In this document: in pieces, positions 31,801-57,596 of the stretch
Position numbering within the stretch: position 1 is the first letter of the stretch
How the letters are laid out: every line of letters starts with the position of its first letter
NCBI GenBank assembly: GCA_016584305.1
Contig: JACEEZ010003452.1
Span: 28,501-92,500 of the forward strand
DNA length: 64,000 nt
From: Chionoecetes opilio
Taxonomy: Eukaryota > Arthropoda > Malacostraca > Decapoda > Majidae
Direction of reading: 5' to 3'
Program-made: the position numbers and the translations under genes
Notes under the pieces: generated by a model
Told to the model about the DNA's origin: nothing
What the model saw: only the letters and a program-made list of their open reading frames with translations
Database searches by the model: none

Positions 31801-32350
31801 TGTTTATAAATATTTATTATTTACTATTAATGTTATTCTTGTGTTGTTAGTTTGTGAACCGAAATATCAATGCATCTGGCAAAGGAAACTGTTCAAGTTT
31901 TGCTCAATGCTTTTTGTGATGAATCATGGACAAACCCCATGCATTAGTTTTTGTATAGCAGTTGTTGTACAAAGTGAAACAATGTTTTTGTAAACTTAAT
32001 GATTTTTTATTCATTCCCATGTAACCACATAGATGGTTTGTAGATTGGGATACAAGACAAGAACAGAAGGATACACTTAATAATGAATGTTAAGAGTGAC
32101 CTAGGGACAGATCTTAACACAGAAAACCATCCGACATACTACAACTTGTAGGTCAAACATTCACCTATTTTCCATTGCGAGCTAATTAGACTCAATCATG
32201 CAGAAAGTTTAGAAGCAAAGATCATTGATTGAATTTAGTGATGTCTGAGATAATATATAAAGCCAATAACATGGAAGAGGAAGTCGGTAGAGAGATAGAC
32301 GGGTTGTATTTAAACGTAGGGACCCAGACTACCAAAACTAGCTACTGCTG
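28801..32350. other. Cyclin T 3' UTR and downstream flank
   Basis: No convincing exon is visible. A 224-codon open frame on the minus strand (29993-30667) has no recognisable domain and lies in AT-rich DNA that may be the cyclin T 3' UTR. A poly-A site could not be fixed. Confidence 0.4.
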
Positions 32351-32590
32351 CCGTAGATAACACTAGTCGCCACGGTGCATTAATGTTGCCAAGCGCTATA
32401 TATTACGAATTATAGCATCACTACTGATTGGTAGGTGCCACCGAAGACAGGTACATAACATAGACTACTGTACTGTACCTGCCTCTTCCGTGGCACATAC
32501 AAGTCTGTAGTGATGTTTTAGTGGTGAAATTCGTAATATATGGCGTCTGGCGACATTAGTGCACCGTGGCGATTATAGTGTTATCTACGG
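32351..32590. mobile_element. Fold-back MITE D (CCGTAGATAACACT family), copy 1
   Basis: A 240-bp hairpin runs from CCGTAGATAACACTAGTCGC to GTGTTATCTACGG, with complementary words GTAATATA/TATATTAC and GTGGCACATACAAGTCTGTA along both arms. TA follows the right end. Five more clear copies and fragments lie downstream in the window. Confidence 0.8.
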
Positions 32591-32810
32591 TAAAACTAAG
32601 TTGGAGTCTTGCAGTAGGATAGGCAAGACTTAATTTATTTGGCTTGAGTCACCATTTTAAGATGGTTGATAGCCCTCCTTCCCTCATTTCCTATAATACC
32701 AATGGCTATATATTTGTTAGTCACCCTGTTGGCTTTGGTATGTCATTATATATATACCCATATAAGCCGCTGACTTATGTTTATTATTTTTTTAATAGAG
32801 TTTCAGTGAG

Positions 32811-33290
32811 ATGACTCGTTGCTTTATCAGTAGAGGAGGAAGAAGAGATGTTGGAGAGGAGAAAATTGAAGACATTGGAGAGAAGAAAGTTGAAGAAGCA
32901 AATAGAGAAGAAAAGCATATTGTAATGGAGAGAACTGTACAGAAGACTAGAATGGAGGAGAGAGAAACAGAAGAGGCGAGGTAGTAGCCTTATCAGTAGA
33001 GGAAGGGGAGAGGATAAAATTGAGGAGAAGGTTGGGAGAGAAGAAAGTTGAAGAGGTAAATAGAGAAGAAAAGCATATTGTAATGGAGAGAACTGTACAG
33101 AAGACTAGAATGGAGGAAAGAGAAACAGAAGAGGCGAGGTAGTAGCCTTATCAGTAGGGGAAGGAGAGAGGAGAAAATTGAAGAGAAGGTTGGGAGAGAA
33201 GAAAGTTGAAGAGGCAAATAGAGAAGAAAAGTAGGCTATATTAGAGAGGAGAAACTTGGCCAGAACATTGGAAAGGAGAGAGAAACCAGA
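32811..33290. repeat. Purine-rich tandem repeat
   Basis: Units of about 128 bp (GAGAAGAAAGTTGAAGA..., ATGGAGAGAACTGTACAGAA, ACAGAAGAGGCGAGGTAGTA) repeat about three times. Related purine-rich pieces occur at 33419-33580, 33853-34090 and 36507-36665. Frames through it are Glu/Arg/Lys-rich but are broken by stops. Confidence 0.8.
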
Positions 33291-33292
33291 AG

Positions 33293-33418
33293 TGTATTTA
33301 GTATGTACTGTATGTCACTCTTAGTTACAGTGTGCTGCTGGTATAGTATAAGTTCACCGGTTTTCGTTTTTCCGCCCTTCTTTTCTAAGTTTGAAAGCAC
33401 GTTGCCATATAGCTGGGG
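33293..33418. repeat. Dispersed repeat E, copy 1
   Basis: From GTATTTAGTATGTACTGTAT to GTTGCCATATAGCTGGGG this block matches 38552-38682 in the same orientation at over 95% identity. Confidence 0.85.
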
Positions 33419-33586
33419 TATATTAGAGAGGAGAAACTTGGCCAGAACATTGGAAAGGAGAGAGAAACTTGGAGGTGGACAAGGATGGGAAAGAAGAAAG
33501 GTGAAGAGACAGATTGGAAAAGTATATTTAGAGGAGAAAATTGAACAGAACACTAAAAAGGGGAGAGAAACAGAAGAGACGAGCTA

Positions 33587-33848
33587 CCATAGATAACACG
33601 TAAGTCGCCAGTCACTTGCCACTGCACTAATGTCGCCAGGCACAATATATTACGAATTTTAATTAGCACCACTACAGACTTTTATGTGCCACTGAAGACA
33701 AGTAGTGTGATGTACATAATATAAACTACTGTGTATCATCTTCAGTGGCACATACAAATCAGTAGTGATGCTAAAATACGTAATATATTGTGCCAGGCGA
33801 CATTAGTGCAGTGGCAAGTGACTGGCGACTACATAGTGTTATCTACGG
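33587..33848. mobile_element. Fold-back MITE D, copy 2
   Basis: Hairpin from CCATAGATAACACGTAAGTC to GTGTTATCTACGG with TA on both sides (33585-33586, 33849-33850). The TA target and full-length palindrome suggest a Tc1/mariner-type non-autonomous element. Confidence 0.8.
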
Positions 33849-34090
33849 TAGAAGTATACTGGGGAGGCGAATAGTGAAGAGGAATATATTGAAGAGGCAA
33901 ATAGTAGAAAAGTATATTGAATGGAAACTTGGAGAGGAGAGAGAAACAAGAAGAGAGATCGAGCTACGTAGATAGAAAGAAGTGAAGTGGAATATATTGG
34001 GGAGGAGAATGGTGAAGAAAAGTATATGAGAGAGGAGAAAGCAGGACAGAACATTAAAAAGGAGAAAGAAAGAGAAGAGACGAGAGGTAG

Positions 34091-34710
34091 AAGTGAAGTG
34101 TCCGGGGGGTATGACGCATATTATCAGTAGTCACAGGAAGTCTACAAGGTGTGTCCCGTTATCACCATAGGAGGAGGGGCATGGGAGGCATACACAGGCC
34201 TTAGCTTATACCAAACACCACATATAATACACCACCACATTAATAAACCACCTCATAAAAAAAAAAAAAAACATAATTAAGTGTGTAATATCACATACCG
34301 GCTTTTTTTTTTTTACGGTGCGGCACCATAAAAAAGAGCAAATTCTAGCTTTTTTCCACAACTAAGGCTATTTAACACTCATAATCACCTATAAATAGTT
34401 AAATACCACCATTAAGACATGATACAGGGTTATAATACGATTTTACATCCATAGACTATAAAGTTTGGGTACCATAAAAAGTAAATTACACAGGAAATTC
34501 TAGTTTTTATCCCCAACTAAGGTTATTTAACACTCAAAATCACATACAGATAGTTAAATACCACTATAAAGACATGATACAAGGCTATAATACGGTTTTA
34601 CATCACAGAATATAAAGTTTTGGACCTTTTTGGGAAGTGTCAACATTGGCGGAGTGAAGGGGCGTGAGGCAGCACCAGCACCACCTTGACCGCTCCACCA
34701 CGCCCTTATC
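34091..34710 (+). promoter_or_regulatory. Arp2 upstream region
   Basis: Contains two imperfect copies of an AT-rich phrase (CAACTAAGG.TATTTAACACTC at about 34361 and 34515). A GC-richer segment lies just before the ATG (GGCGGAGTGAAGGGGCGTGA at 34651). No TATA box or clear initiator is visible. The promoter role is inferred from position only. Confidence 0.35.
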
Positions 34711-47937
<13,227 letters not shown>

Positions 47938-48443
47938 AGAAGGTAGCACTAGGAACAGGGTAGTTGTTTGTGTCCTTGTTGATTGTGAATGTGATGTTAC
48001 TGATGTCACACGCTACATTCTTTGCTCTGCCAGCCTCCTCGTCTCACTCTGGATTCCTGCGCCGTGCGTGTATTCAGATCGGTACGGGAGTTTCAAGCAC
48101 TCTGTCTCTTCTTCAAGCTCATCGCCGTCATTGGATTGTGTAGCTCAAAATATTTCTTCTTGATACACATTCTTTATAGTTAAGATGCAAGCTTTGTAAA
48201 AGTTTGTATTGTGAGCCATGGGTTAGTACGCGTTACAGACCCATCGCAGCCTTGTAGGGTAATGTAAATACCGGACTGTCAGTGTGAGAGGAGACCAAGT
48301 CTTTCTCACGCCATCCCTACTACGTGGTAGTAATTTATTATCATTCTAAGTCTGTAGTGTGTTTGTCATGGCAGAGGAGATGCCTTTACGGGCTGGAACA
48401 TGGATTAGTCTTCCCCCTGAAGTGCACGCCAAGGGAGGCTGTA
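47938..48443. other. Arp2 3' UTR
   Basis: Unique sequence after the stop. ATTAAA poly-A-signal candidates occur only farther on, at 48875 and 49068, beyond the fold-back MITE at 48444-48630, so the MITE may be transcribed in the 3' UTR. The true end is not determinable here. Confidence 0.4.
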
Positions 48444-48630
48444 CCATCAATAACACTATGTCGCCAGGCGAATATTACGTGTTTTAGCATCTCTACAGAC
48501 TTGTATGTGCCACTGAACACAGGTACATAATATAAACTACTGTGTATGCCTCTTTAGTGGCACATACAAGTCTGTAGTGATGCTTAAATTCGTAATATAT
48601 GGCGACCTGGCGACTGTAGTGTTATTGAGG
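48444..48630. mobile_element. Fold-back MITE D, copy 3 (CCATCAATAACACT subtype)
   Basis: Hairpin from CCATCAATAACACTATGTCG to GTAGTGTTATTGAGG, with TA on the left. It shares the GCACATACAAGTCTGTAGTG arm with the other copies. Confidence 0.75.
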
Positions 48631-49237
48631 GTGAAGGGTCCGCAGAGTAGCACGGCTGTCACCTTTGTTACCAGGGAATGTGTTGTCAAAATGTCACCTC
48701 AACACTTTGTTTGGCATAGTAATATATATTTTGTGATTGAAATATTAGGAATAATACGTAATGCAAAGTATAGTAATGAAATTGAAGCTTATCACAATCA
48801 TTATTTAGATATAAGACTCATTCGGTATGTATTCTGTCATATTATAGTTGTGGTTTTACTTAATGCACTCATACATTAAAATTATAATAGTAATTCATGC
48901 ACAAAGAATTCAACTGATTATATTATCATAGGGTGACTTTTTTTTTGTCTCTTTCTCACTCAGTCTTTTTATCTCATGTTTATAGTTATTTGTGAAGTTT
49001 GGAGGCTGTTCAGAAGTTTATTTTCTTTATTGAGTAGCTGCCTGATGCTTATTTTGTACATTTGGAAATTAAATGTGAGATAAAGATGATGGAGAAAATT
49101 AATGCAACACTTTATAAAGAGAGGAAATAATATGACATCAAAAAGAAATATATTTATAATACTATTTAGGAAGAAAACAATACAGTCTTACGAAACAGAG
49201 GGTATAGCAAGGTGGAGGCTGCGAGTGCTGTGGTGAT

Positions 49238-49510
49238 CAGAGGCGTATTATCCATAAGGCTGACTGGGCTGAAGTCTAGGGGCCTGGCAGGGACTAGGGG
49301 GCTGCCAATTTTTTTTGCTGAAGCACTGAAAAAATCGTGAATAAAATTCTTCATGAGACCCTCAAATTGGATATAGAGTTATGTACTGGTGTCTAGTGCC
49401 TGCCGTACCAGGGCCAGGCGTCAGGTGTAGTGGGTGAAAGATTGAAGTGCCGGAGGGAGCCCGAAAACACCGAAAGCCTCGGGGCCCGGCCATGGGTTAA
49501 TATGGCCCTG
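49238..49510. mobile_element. hAT-like MITE with perfect 8-bp target duplication
   Basis: GTGGTGAT flanks both sides exactly (49230-49237 and 49511-49518). The ends CAGAGGCGTATTA and TTAATATGGCCCTG are imperfect inverted repeats. An 8-bp duplication with CAG...CTG ends is the hAT signature. The 273-bp body is non-coding. Confidence 0.85.
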
Positions 49511-50236
49511 GTGGTGATGCTGCGTCCGTGCTGAACTGTAGCACCTCCGCCCTGCTCCTTCATGCCACCTACAGATACATATCCTGCTTAACGGTGCACG
49601 ACCCTACAAGTTGTGTGTATGAATTATTGATTGATTTGTGTTGTTATGACTTTTGTAATGATAGATAACTAAGTATGTTATATGTCCTTATGTACAGAAA
49701 GACTCCTTAATGTCAGACTTTTTTGGATTTAAACGGTGACATTTTGAAACTTAACTTTATTTGCAACTGTCTCCTTTGGGGAATTATAACTATTTTTTTT
49801 CCAGGACTGCGACGAAACCTCTTATGTCATTGATAAAAATCATGTACGTACTGTACTCAATTTTCCGCAGGACACTTCATGAATTCAAACTGACAATTGT
49901 ATGACTAATTCCTTTTATAGTGTGTGATGTAATCAACTTAGGTCGGTTTTTGATAACACCTTCACAGAGGTATTGCTGCCTTCATCGTAACTCTTGTTGA
50001 CAGACAGCCACACGAAAACCCAAACTATACATTCGTAAACTTTATTAGGTTTCTGACACTTGGGAAGTCTGACTCAGTGAGGTTTTTTCTGTATGTATAT
50101 ATTATTTAAGTTGCAAATGAATTGCAAACATGTAAACCATTTCTTAACGCATTCTGCTAGCCTTGCTTTTGTTGCTGCTGATGTATCTGAGGTGATGTGA
50201 ACCCCGGGCACAGCGACCAACCCTTCATCAAAACTA

Positions 50237-50468
50237 TCGTCAATCACGCTATAGTCGCCACTGCACTAATGTCGCCAGGCGCCATATATTACAAATTTTA
50301 GCATCACTACAGACTTGTATGTACCACTGAAGAGGCTTGCACAGTAGTTTATATTATGTACCTGTCTTCAGTGGCACATACAAGTCTGTAGTGATGCTAA
50401 AATTTATAATATATGATATATGGTGCCTGGCGACATTAGTGTAGTGGCGACTATAGTGTTGTTGCCGG
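50237..50468. mobile_element. Fold-back MITE D, copy 4
   Basis: A diverged hairpin from TCGTCAATCACGCTATAGTC to GTGTTGTTGCCGG, with TA on both sides. Confidence 0.75.
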
Positions 50469-50583
50469 TACAGGTGAAATCAGGAAGCTGGATCGAGTGC
50501 TACCTTGACATTCATGACTTAACTAAGAATGAGGACAAATATTTTTATTGCCAGACACCCGTGATCAACTGTTGACACTACTA

Positions 50584-50822
50584 CCGTCAATAACACTGGT
50601 CGCCTCTCCACTAATGTCGCCAGGCTAATTTTATAGGCGAATATTACAAATTCACATCACTACAGACTTGTATGTGCCACTAAAGACAGGTACATAATAT
50701 AAACTACTGTGCAGTGTGCATGCCTCTCTAGTGGCACGTACAAATCTGTAGTGATGCTAAAATTTTGTAATATATAGTGCCTGGCGACATTAACGCAGTG
50801 GCGACTATAGTGTTATTGACAG
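50584..50822. mobile_element. Fold-back MITE D, copy 5
   Basis: Hairpin from CCGTCAATAACACTGGTCGC to AGTGTTATTGACAG, with TA on both sides; closest to copies 3 and 4. Confidence 0.8.
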
Positions 50823-50900
50823 TACAGGCTATGAAATGAAGGATGATAACTTGTATTTATTTCTCTCCACTTGTATTTATTTCACTTCCCTTGATCACTA

Positions 50901-51247
50901 TAGTCTATTTTTTTTATTATGTCAAAAGGCAGTAAGGAAGCCACGCCCCCTGCACTCTATTCTACTGGGCAGCTGATTGGTGCATTCCCTATCATCACTA
51001 CCCATCCAGTATCTTCACATCTTACACGGCGTGACCACTGGTTAGACATCTTCACTACAGAGGGTGACAAATAAAAAATCCCTCTGTAGTGAAGATTGCT
51101 CCTCCATGGTCACGCCGTTGTTAATAGTGAAGATATTGTGATGGGTATGATGAACGAGGAATGCACCATAGATGCCCCATAGAATAGAAGGGAGGCAGGG
51201 GGGTGGCTTCCTTACTGCATTTTGACCATAATGAAAAAAATAGACTA
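50901..51247. mobile_element. Fold-back MITE (TAGTCTATT family), copy 2
   Basis: Same arms as 44019-44394 (GTAAGGAAGCCACGCCCCCT, CAGCTGATTGGTGCA), shortened by several small deletions; TA on both sides. Confidence 0.85.
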
Positions 51248-51249
51248 TA

Positions 51250-51896
51250 GGCCTGAGTACTAATCTACAGGCGCTGCATTCCATGGTTTTATGCATTACT
51301 AAGGCGGCCTCTCCACTGAGCCACGTTGTAGTGTTTTCTTTTCTATATGTTTTTATGAAGTTATCACAAAGCTCTTGAAGTCTTGTTATGAGAAACCTTA
51401 ACCTTTTGTCTGATAAGTATATGATTAATTAAATAAAATACTTTATTGATCATTCTTCATGTTTCATCCAAGTTTATGTCTAAGTCTCTAATCTTAGTCT
51501 ATTTATATTATAAGATTATAAGTCTTAAGTATCTAATTATCTAATTCTCTAAGTCTAATTTAATCTCCTTCCTCAAAGAAATACACATCCTTCCTCTGAT
51601 CATCCTGCTGTAACATCCCGTGCCTCTCCCCTTCCCTCACCGTTTCACTCTTTCTCTCTAACCCTGACCCTTTTTTATACTTTGCCATAGTGCCATATGA
51701 CTCCTGATGTCTGGCACATTTCCCTCTTTTTTTTTGGCGTCACAATCAATCAATCAATCCAAGTGATTCAACAAATGTAGTAGTTGTCTCCTTCTTTTTT
51801 CTCCTAAGTGTTGCTGACATAATGTATGCCTGGAGAAGCCTGTTGATGCACACACAGGCTGGCTCATTTGCTGGCGCTGCCGAATTAGTTGATTAT

Positions 51897-51940
<44 letters not shown>

Positions 51941-52515
51941 CTCCCTGCTCCAAGACATTGCTTGTCCTACTACACTGGCTGTTGGCAAGAGAATTTGTCA
52001 TGGTATGGAATGTATCTACCTTGAACTGTATCTAATCTACCTTGAACTGTAAAATATGAGGGATAACTTTTTTTCCTGGCCGCCTTATTTTTTCTCTACA
52101 GTCAGTATTAGTTTATTTTTACACAGGAACTACCACGTGTAGGTATCGTGGCCTCTTATAGCTTCCTTATGTTCTTATGTTCTTTTTGTGATTGAAGGGA
52201 ATGCTCAAAGTGTCCCATCCCTTAAATACATTTAACCCTTGATTGAATGAAGTAATTAATGGGATATTGAGTTTAATGCAAGTTAATGTCATGTACTGGA
52301 AATGGCGAACAATGAAATGAGATCTAGGTACCTGGTAAGATAAGCTACCGTAGGTTAGGTAGTTGTTGAATCCACTGGTTGGGAAATAATATAATGAGAA
52401 ACAAATAGATAAGACAGACTATAGGGAACGGTTATCTAGAATAATCTATCAGAGAAGTATGTGCATGAAGTATAATATAGCATGAAAAGAAAAAATAATG
52501 ATAGCTTATCTTTTT
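51250..52515. other. Gene-poor stretch
   Basis: Contains a (CT)n run (51898-51938), a LINE 3' tail (52125-52183, GGAACTACCACGTGTAGGTA) and otherwise unrecognised AT-rich DNA. Confidence 0.5.
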
Positions 52516-52518
52516 TTA

Positions 52519-52998
52519 CCGTAGATAACACTAAAGTCGCCACCTGCAGTGATGTCGCCAGGCGCCAAATATTACGAATTATAGCATCACTACTGTTTTT
52601 TATGTGCCACTGAAGATGATACACAGTAGTTTATATCATGACTGTATAATCTACCCTGTTTCAGCGGTTTTATGCTTTGTATCTGCAAGTATAGACGGTT
52701 TCAAATTATGCTACGCATTTTTTTTTCGGGTGACGACGACAGCGGTACGGCACTCAGTAAATAAACACTAGATAGCGACTCAACTGTTGGTAGCCACTTT
52801 GTAGATATTTTTGTAATTTGTTCATTTATAGCCATACTATGACACAGATGAAGACACAAAATGACACAGATTCTCCAGATAGCCCCTTCTAACTTTCCTG
52901 AAATTATGGATGTAGAAATGTAAGTATTAACGCCACCACACGTCTGTAAACAGAAAAAAAAAGTTGTGCTGGCGACTTAACTGTTATCTACGGTAGAA
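52519..52998. mobile_element. Fold-back MITE D, copy 6, with internal unrelated sequence
   Basis: Left part CCGTAGATAACACTAAAGTC and right end AACTGTTATCTACGG, bordered by TA, but the middle (about 52640-52960) does not belong to the hairpin. Either an insertion or a recombined copy. Confidence 0.6.
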
Positions 52999-53466
52999 GC
53001 TCCGAAGCTAGTGTGGCCCCCTCACAAAATCAGGAATATTAAGAAATTTGAAAGAATACAAAGAACTTAACTAAAATGGTGCCATAATTTATCAAAGGGT
53101 CTAATCTACAAATAAAAACTAGGAAATGAGGTAAGCCAACACTTGATAAATATGAGAAAAAGTTATAATAATGATAAATGACTTCAAAGCTGACAGAAAA
53201 AAATATTGTGGCAAGAAAAATAGGCTGAATATTCAAGGTGACATAAGGGAAAATGCTAAAACAAAGCAAGATATTCGAATAACACAAAGAAGTAGTTTTC
53301 CCTATAGAGAACTACATACTCCTGCATTTCGTATGGGGGGATAGCGTACCGGTAGTGAGGCTAAAATATCTACTCGTGGTGTGTTTATTTACATTCGTCA
53401 GCTGTTTACCATTTACCTACCATGTGCTCGAAGGGCGTGTACAAGGAAAGCTCTACGCAGGTGCAG

Positions 53467-54630
53467 GAGGTGAGGAACAGTGTGACAGGTAGTTATAGAG
53501 GTGAGGAACAGGGTGGCAGGTAGCTATAGAGGTGAGGAACAGTGTGACAGGTAGTTAGTTATAGAGGTGAAGAACAGGGTGACAGGTAGTTATAGAGGTG
53601 AGGAACAGTGTGACAGGTAGTTATAGAGGTGAGGAACAGTGTGGCAGGTAGTTATAGAGGTGAGGAACAGGGTGGCAGGTAGCTATAGAGGTGAGGAACA
53701 GGCTGACAGGTAGTTATAGAGGTGAGGAACAGTGTGACAGGTAGTTATAGAGGTGAGGAACAGTGTGACAGGTAGCTATAGAGGTGAGGAACAGTGTGAC
53801 AGGTAGCTATAGAGGTGAGGAACAGTGTGACAGGTAGTTATAGAGGTGAGGAACAGGGTGGCAGGTAGCTATAGAGGTGAGGAACAGTGTGACAGGTAGT
53901 TATAGAGGTGAGGAACAGGGTGACAGGTAGTTATAGAGGTGAGGAACAGTGTGACAGGTAGTTATAGAGGTGGGGAACAGTGTGACAGGTAGTTATAGAG
54001 GTGGGGAACAGTGTGACAGGTAGTTATAGAGGTGAGGAACAGTGTGACAGGTAGTTATAGAGGTGAGGAACAGTGTGACAGGTAGTTATAGAGGTGAGGA
54101 ACAGTGTGGCAGGTAGTTATAGAGGTGAGGAACAGTGTGGCAGGTAGTTATAGAGGTGAGGAACAGTGTGACAGGTAGTTATAGAGGTGAGGAACAGTGT
54201 GACAGGTAGTTATAGAGGTGAGGAACAGTGTGACAGGTAGTTATAGACGTGAGGAACAGTGTGGCAGGTAGTTATAGAGGTGAGGAACAGTGTGGCAGGT
54301 AGTTATAGAGGTGAGGAACAGTGTGGCAGGTAGTTATAGAGGTGAGGAACAGTGTGGACAGGTAGTTATAGAGGTGGGAACATGTGGCAGGTAGTTATAG
54401 AGGTGAGGAACAGTGTGGCAGGTAGTTATAGAGGTGAGGAACAGTGTGACAGGTAGTTATAGAGGTGAGGAACAGTGTGACAGGTAGTTATAGAGGTGAG
54501 GAACAGTGTGGCAGGTAGTTATAGAGGTGAGGAACAGTGTGGCAGGTAGTTATAGAGGTGAGGTGAGGAACAGGGTGACAGGTAGTTATGGAGGTAAGGA
54601 ACACGGCTGACTGGTAGTTATGGTTATAGA
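53467..54630. repeat. 31-bp minisatellite, about 37 units
   Basis: Unit GAGGTGAGGAACAGTGTGAC plus AGGTAGTTATA, with G/A variants (GTGTGGC, AGCTATA, GGTGGGGAAC). The array is 1.1-1.2 kb. Each unit contains GAG|GTGAGG, which fits the 5' splice-site consensus. This is a tandem array, not a CRISPR array. Confidence 0.97.
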
Positions 54631-54639
54631 GGTGCTGGT

Positions 54640-56570
54640 ACATATCTGGTGGAGGTAAAGCATGTTAGACGAATGAAAAATGGAACAGTGTACATACAAG
54701 TTTTATTACGGCTGAGGAGTGAGGACATCCCGTAGTGGGGTCTGTTTGGGTTACCATTATGGGGCTTGGTTACTATCAAGTCAGGAGGTTATAATGCGGG
54801 AACTACCACGTGTAGGTCTCCCGGCTTCTTGTAGCTTCCCTTATGTTCTGATGTGGGTTTTAGTACGGCTGAGGACATCTCTTCGCGGGGGTCATTGGAT
54901 TACTTCTCTAGGGCAGTGCATTTTTTAACATGCTAACTGGGCGACCACAATGTCTCCCAGTGATGGAAAACTGTCGCCCAGTAAGGACATTTTTAAGCTA
55001 CTGGGCGACAAGATATTTATTCATAAAATCCTTCCTGGATGCAATGACTCATCATGTCTGTGTGTGTAAGATCCAGAAGTGCTTCTTATTACTGCATATG
55101 ATCATTATTTATATATATTTCTTCTTTTAATGTACATATAATCTTGTGCCGCCATATATAACCCGTCGATTGTTTGCGTAGTGAAAATGTGTTGGTGTCA
55201 CTGGAAGATTCATAAGCACAGCATGGAAAGGGAGGGGAGGGTCACACAACATACGAAAGGGGAAGATAATACCAAAAAGCTGTAGTTTAACAGCTATGCC
55301 TACTACCACCCTTCTGGATATCCAAGGAATGTCGCCCTGCAAGATTGGCTTAAAAAATGCTCTGCTATAGGGGGCTTATGTTCTTATGGTCTTATGTATA
55401 GACTATAGACTAATTCGTTTGTCTGAATGGTGATCGCTTTGTCGCCAGTCATCGCATGTTATTTTCATATTACCCCCATGTAAGGACGTTGCTAGAGCTA
55501 TAACTCAGCTCAGAAAGGAATCCATATTTCAATACTGCGTAGCTACATTCACCCTTATATTGCTAACACTGTTAAATAGGAGGGTACACTTTTTCTGGCA
55601 TTATTTTTTTCTCTCTCTCTTCAGTATTAGCTTATTTTTTGTACCGACATTTTTATCTCTTTTCATGCCATTAATATGTTTTTCTGTTGGTTTATTTTTA
55701 TATTAGTATTTCGAAGCCATATGTTTCTTTTTCTCTCTGCTCTTTTAAATATACTCTCCGTATTCACCCATTTCATTGGAGTATTCTAATCCCTGTCATT
55801 TATAATATTTCTTTCTGTCACTTCTAATATCTCGAATTAATGGTATTTTTTCCATTTTTGTATTCATCTTGTGTGTTCGTCCTCATGTTTGCCAAAGTTT
55901 TAAAAGATGTGTCATCCTAAAGCTAATATCACGTGACTTGGTTTGTGCAGGAAAAGACGAGTTCCAATTTTTTTGTTATCTCTTTTTTTCTTCTTTTCTT
56001 TTTTGCCCTTGGCCAGTCCTTTGTGATGTTAAAAAAATATATACAAAAAAAAAATCCGTGAGCCGCAAACAAGCTTCCTCCCTCCCACTGCAGCCATTTT
56101 AAGCCTATTAAGTATTTTTCCATATCCTTGAAAAGTTAGCTGAAGCGATGACGTCTTTCTGGCTCCAAACAAAGTATGTAGCTCAGTTTATCTATACATA
56201 TTCTATGGTGATAGAGAAAAATTATTGTAACTAATACCTTGAGGAAAATAACATAAGAAAATAAGGAAACTACAAGAGGCCGCGAGACCTACACGTGGTA
56301 ATTTAGTGTTAATTACGCTTTAGTGCTTTAGTGTTATCTACGGAAACAATCTTGGGAACTCTTCCCTTGGCTATTTCACTCGGGATCTTAATTTTTTGTA
56401 TCTTGATGAACCCATCAAGCGATCGAGGCGCGTCCAGTGTTTGTGTGAAGCAGCCGTCACGTCACACCGCGGTAACGCCAATGATGACAGGTAACTCATC
56501 TCGGTTACATTAAAATGATGAAGGAATTAAGTTACATTGTTATATGAATTATATGAATTAAAGTACTGAT
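54640..56570. other. Gene-poor stretch with LINE tails
   Basis: LINE 3' tails at 54799-54851 (+) and 56248-56298 (-), a short remnant of MITE D (AGTGTTATCTACGG, 56330-56343), and a TTTTGCCCTTGGCCAGTCCT tail near 56000. No exon is recognised. Confidence 0.5.
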
Positions 56571-56576
56571 GGTTAA

Positions 56577-56781
56577 CCCCTTGAGACCCATAACGTAATT
56601 TCCATTGTAATTTGGGTACCACTAGACGATTTTTGAGTGACTATAAGCAAGATTTTATAGATATGACCTGTTAATTAACCTTGTCCAATAGCTAATTTGG
56701 TATAATAAGCTACTTTTTGTAATTTTATGGCTAACAGACGAGTTTATGTATCAATGGAAAGATCTGGGCGTGAATAAGGGG
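56577..56781. mobile_element. TTAA-bordered MITE C, copy 5 (reverse orientation)
   Basis: TTAA|CCCCTTGAGACCCATAACG on the left and GGGCGTGAATAAGGGG|TTAA on the right. This is the clearest pair of ends for the family. Confidence 0.8.
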
Positions 56782-57127
56782 TTAAGGTGGATAGACAAAA
56801 TCACTAACTGTACTACCATCAACACTTTTGTCTGATTAACCATACGCCTACCTTACGCTATTTAATTTACGCTATTAATATTACGCTATCTATTTTACGC
56901 CTACCTTACACTTATTAACCTTACGCTAACCTTACGCCTGTTTAACACCAACTTTCGTGATGTAGTGTAGATGAATTTTTATGGAATTTTATTTGAATTT
57001 TCTAGTCTTTAATGGCAAGACGTCTGTTCACCCACACTGCAAATCCACAGGAGTAAAGGATTGTTACCGTCAGTCCCTACTAGGATACCGAGGTCACAGA
57101 CATACATACCTACCTACATAGCATAGT

Positions 57128-57178
<51 letters not shown>
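57128..57178. repeat. (AC)n microsatellite
   Basis: About 50 bp of AC repeat. Confidence 0.95.
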
Positions 57179-57180
<2 letters not shown>

Positions 57181-57596
57181 GATTTGTTAGAATTCATAAA
57201 GATGCCACGAGTGTTCTATTTTTCCCCATCACGAGTCACTCACGACAGCCGAAAAAGGAGTTTAAGTCACGCTTAAGTCGAGTTTAAGTCAAGTTCAAGT
57301 CACGTCTGCACCAAACTCAATCCTGCGTGTGTAGCCTACATACATATAGGACGCCTCATCATATAGGTCCATTATATAGGACGCCTCATCATGGTATCTG
57401 TGAATAGGGAACCTGATCGCCTCGTCCCCGATGACCTGAACCTTTAAAATAAAACTACTCGGCCAGTCATGACTCTCCACTTACGAAACGTTCGCAAAAA
57501 GATGCAGATATGTAGAAAATACGAATAACTATATCTATCAAACTTTCCTCGTATAGTTACTCCCTTGAGGCCCAGACGTTATTTCCATTGTAATTT

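Noticed and set aside
53467..54630. CRISPR-like array of about 37 regular repeats
   Set aside because: The 31-bp units are contiguous with no unique spacers and the DNA is eukaryotic; it is a minisatellite.
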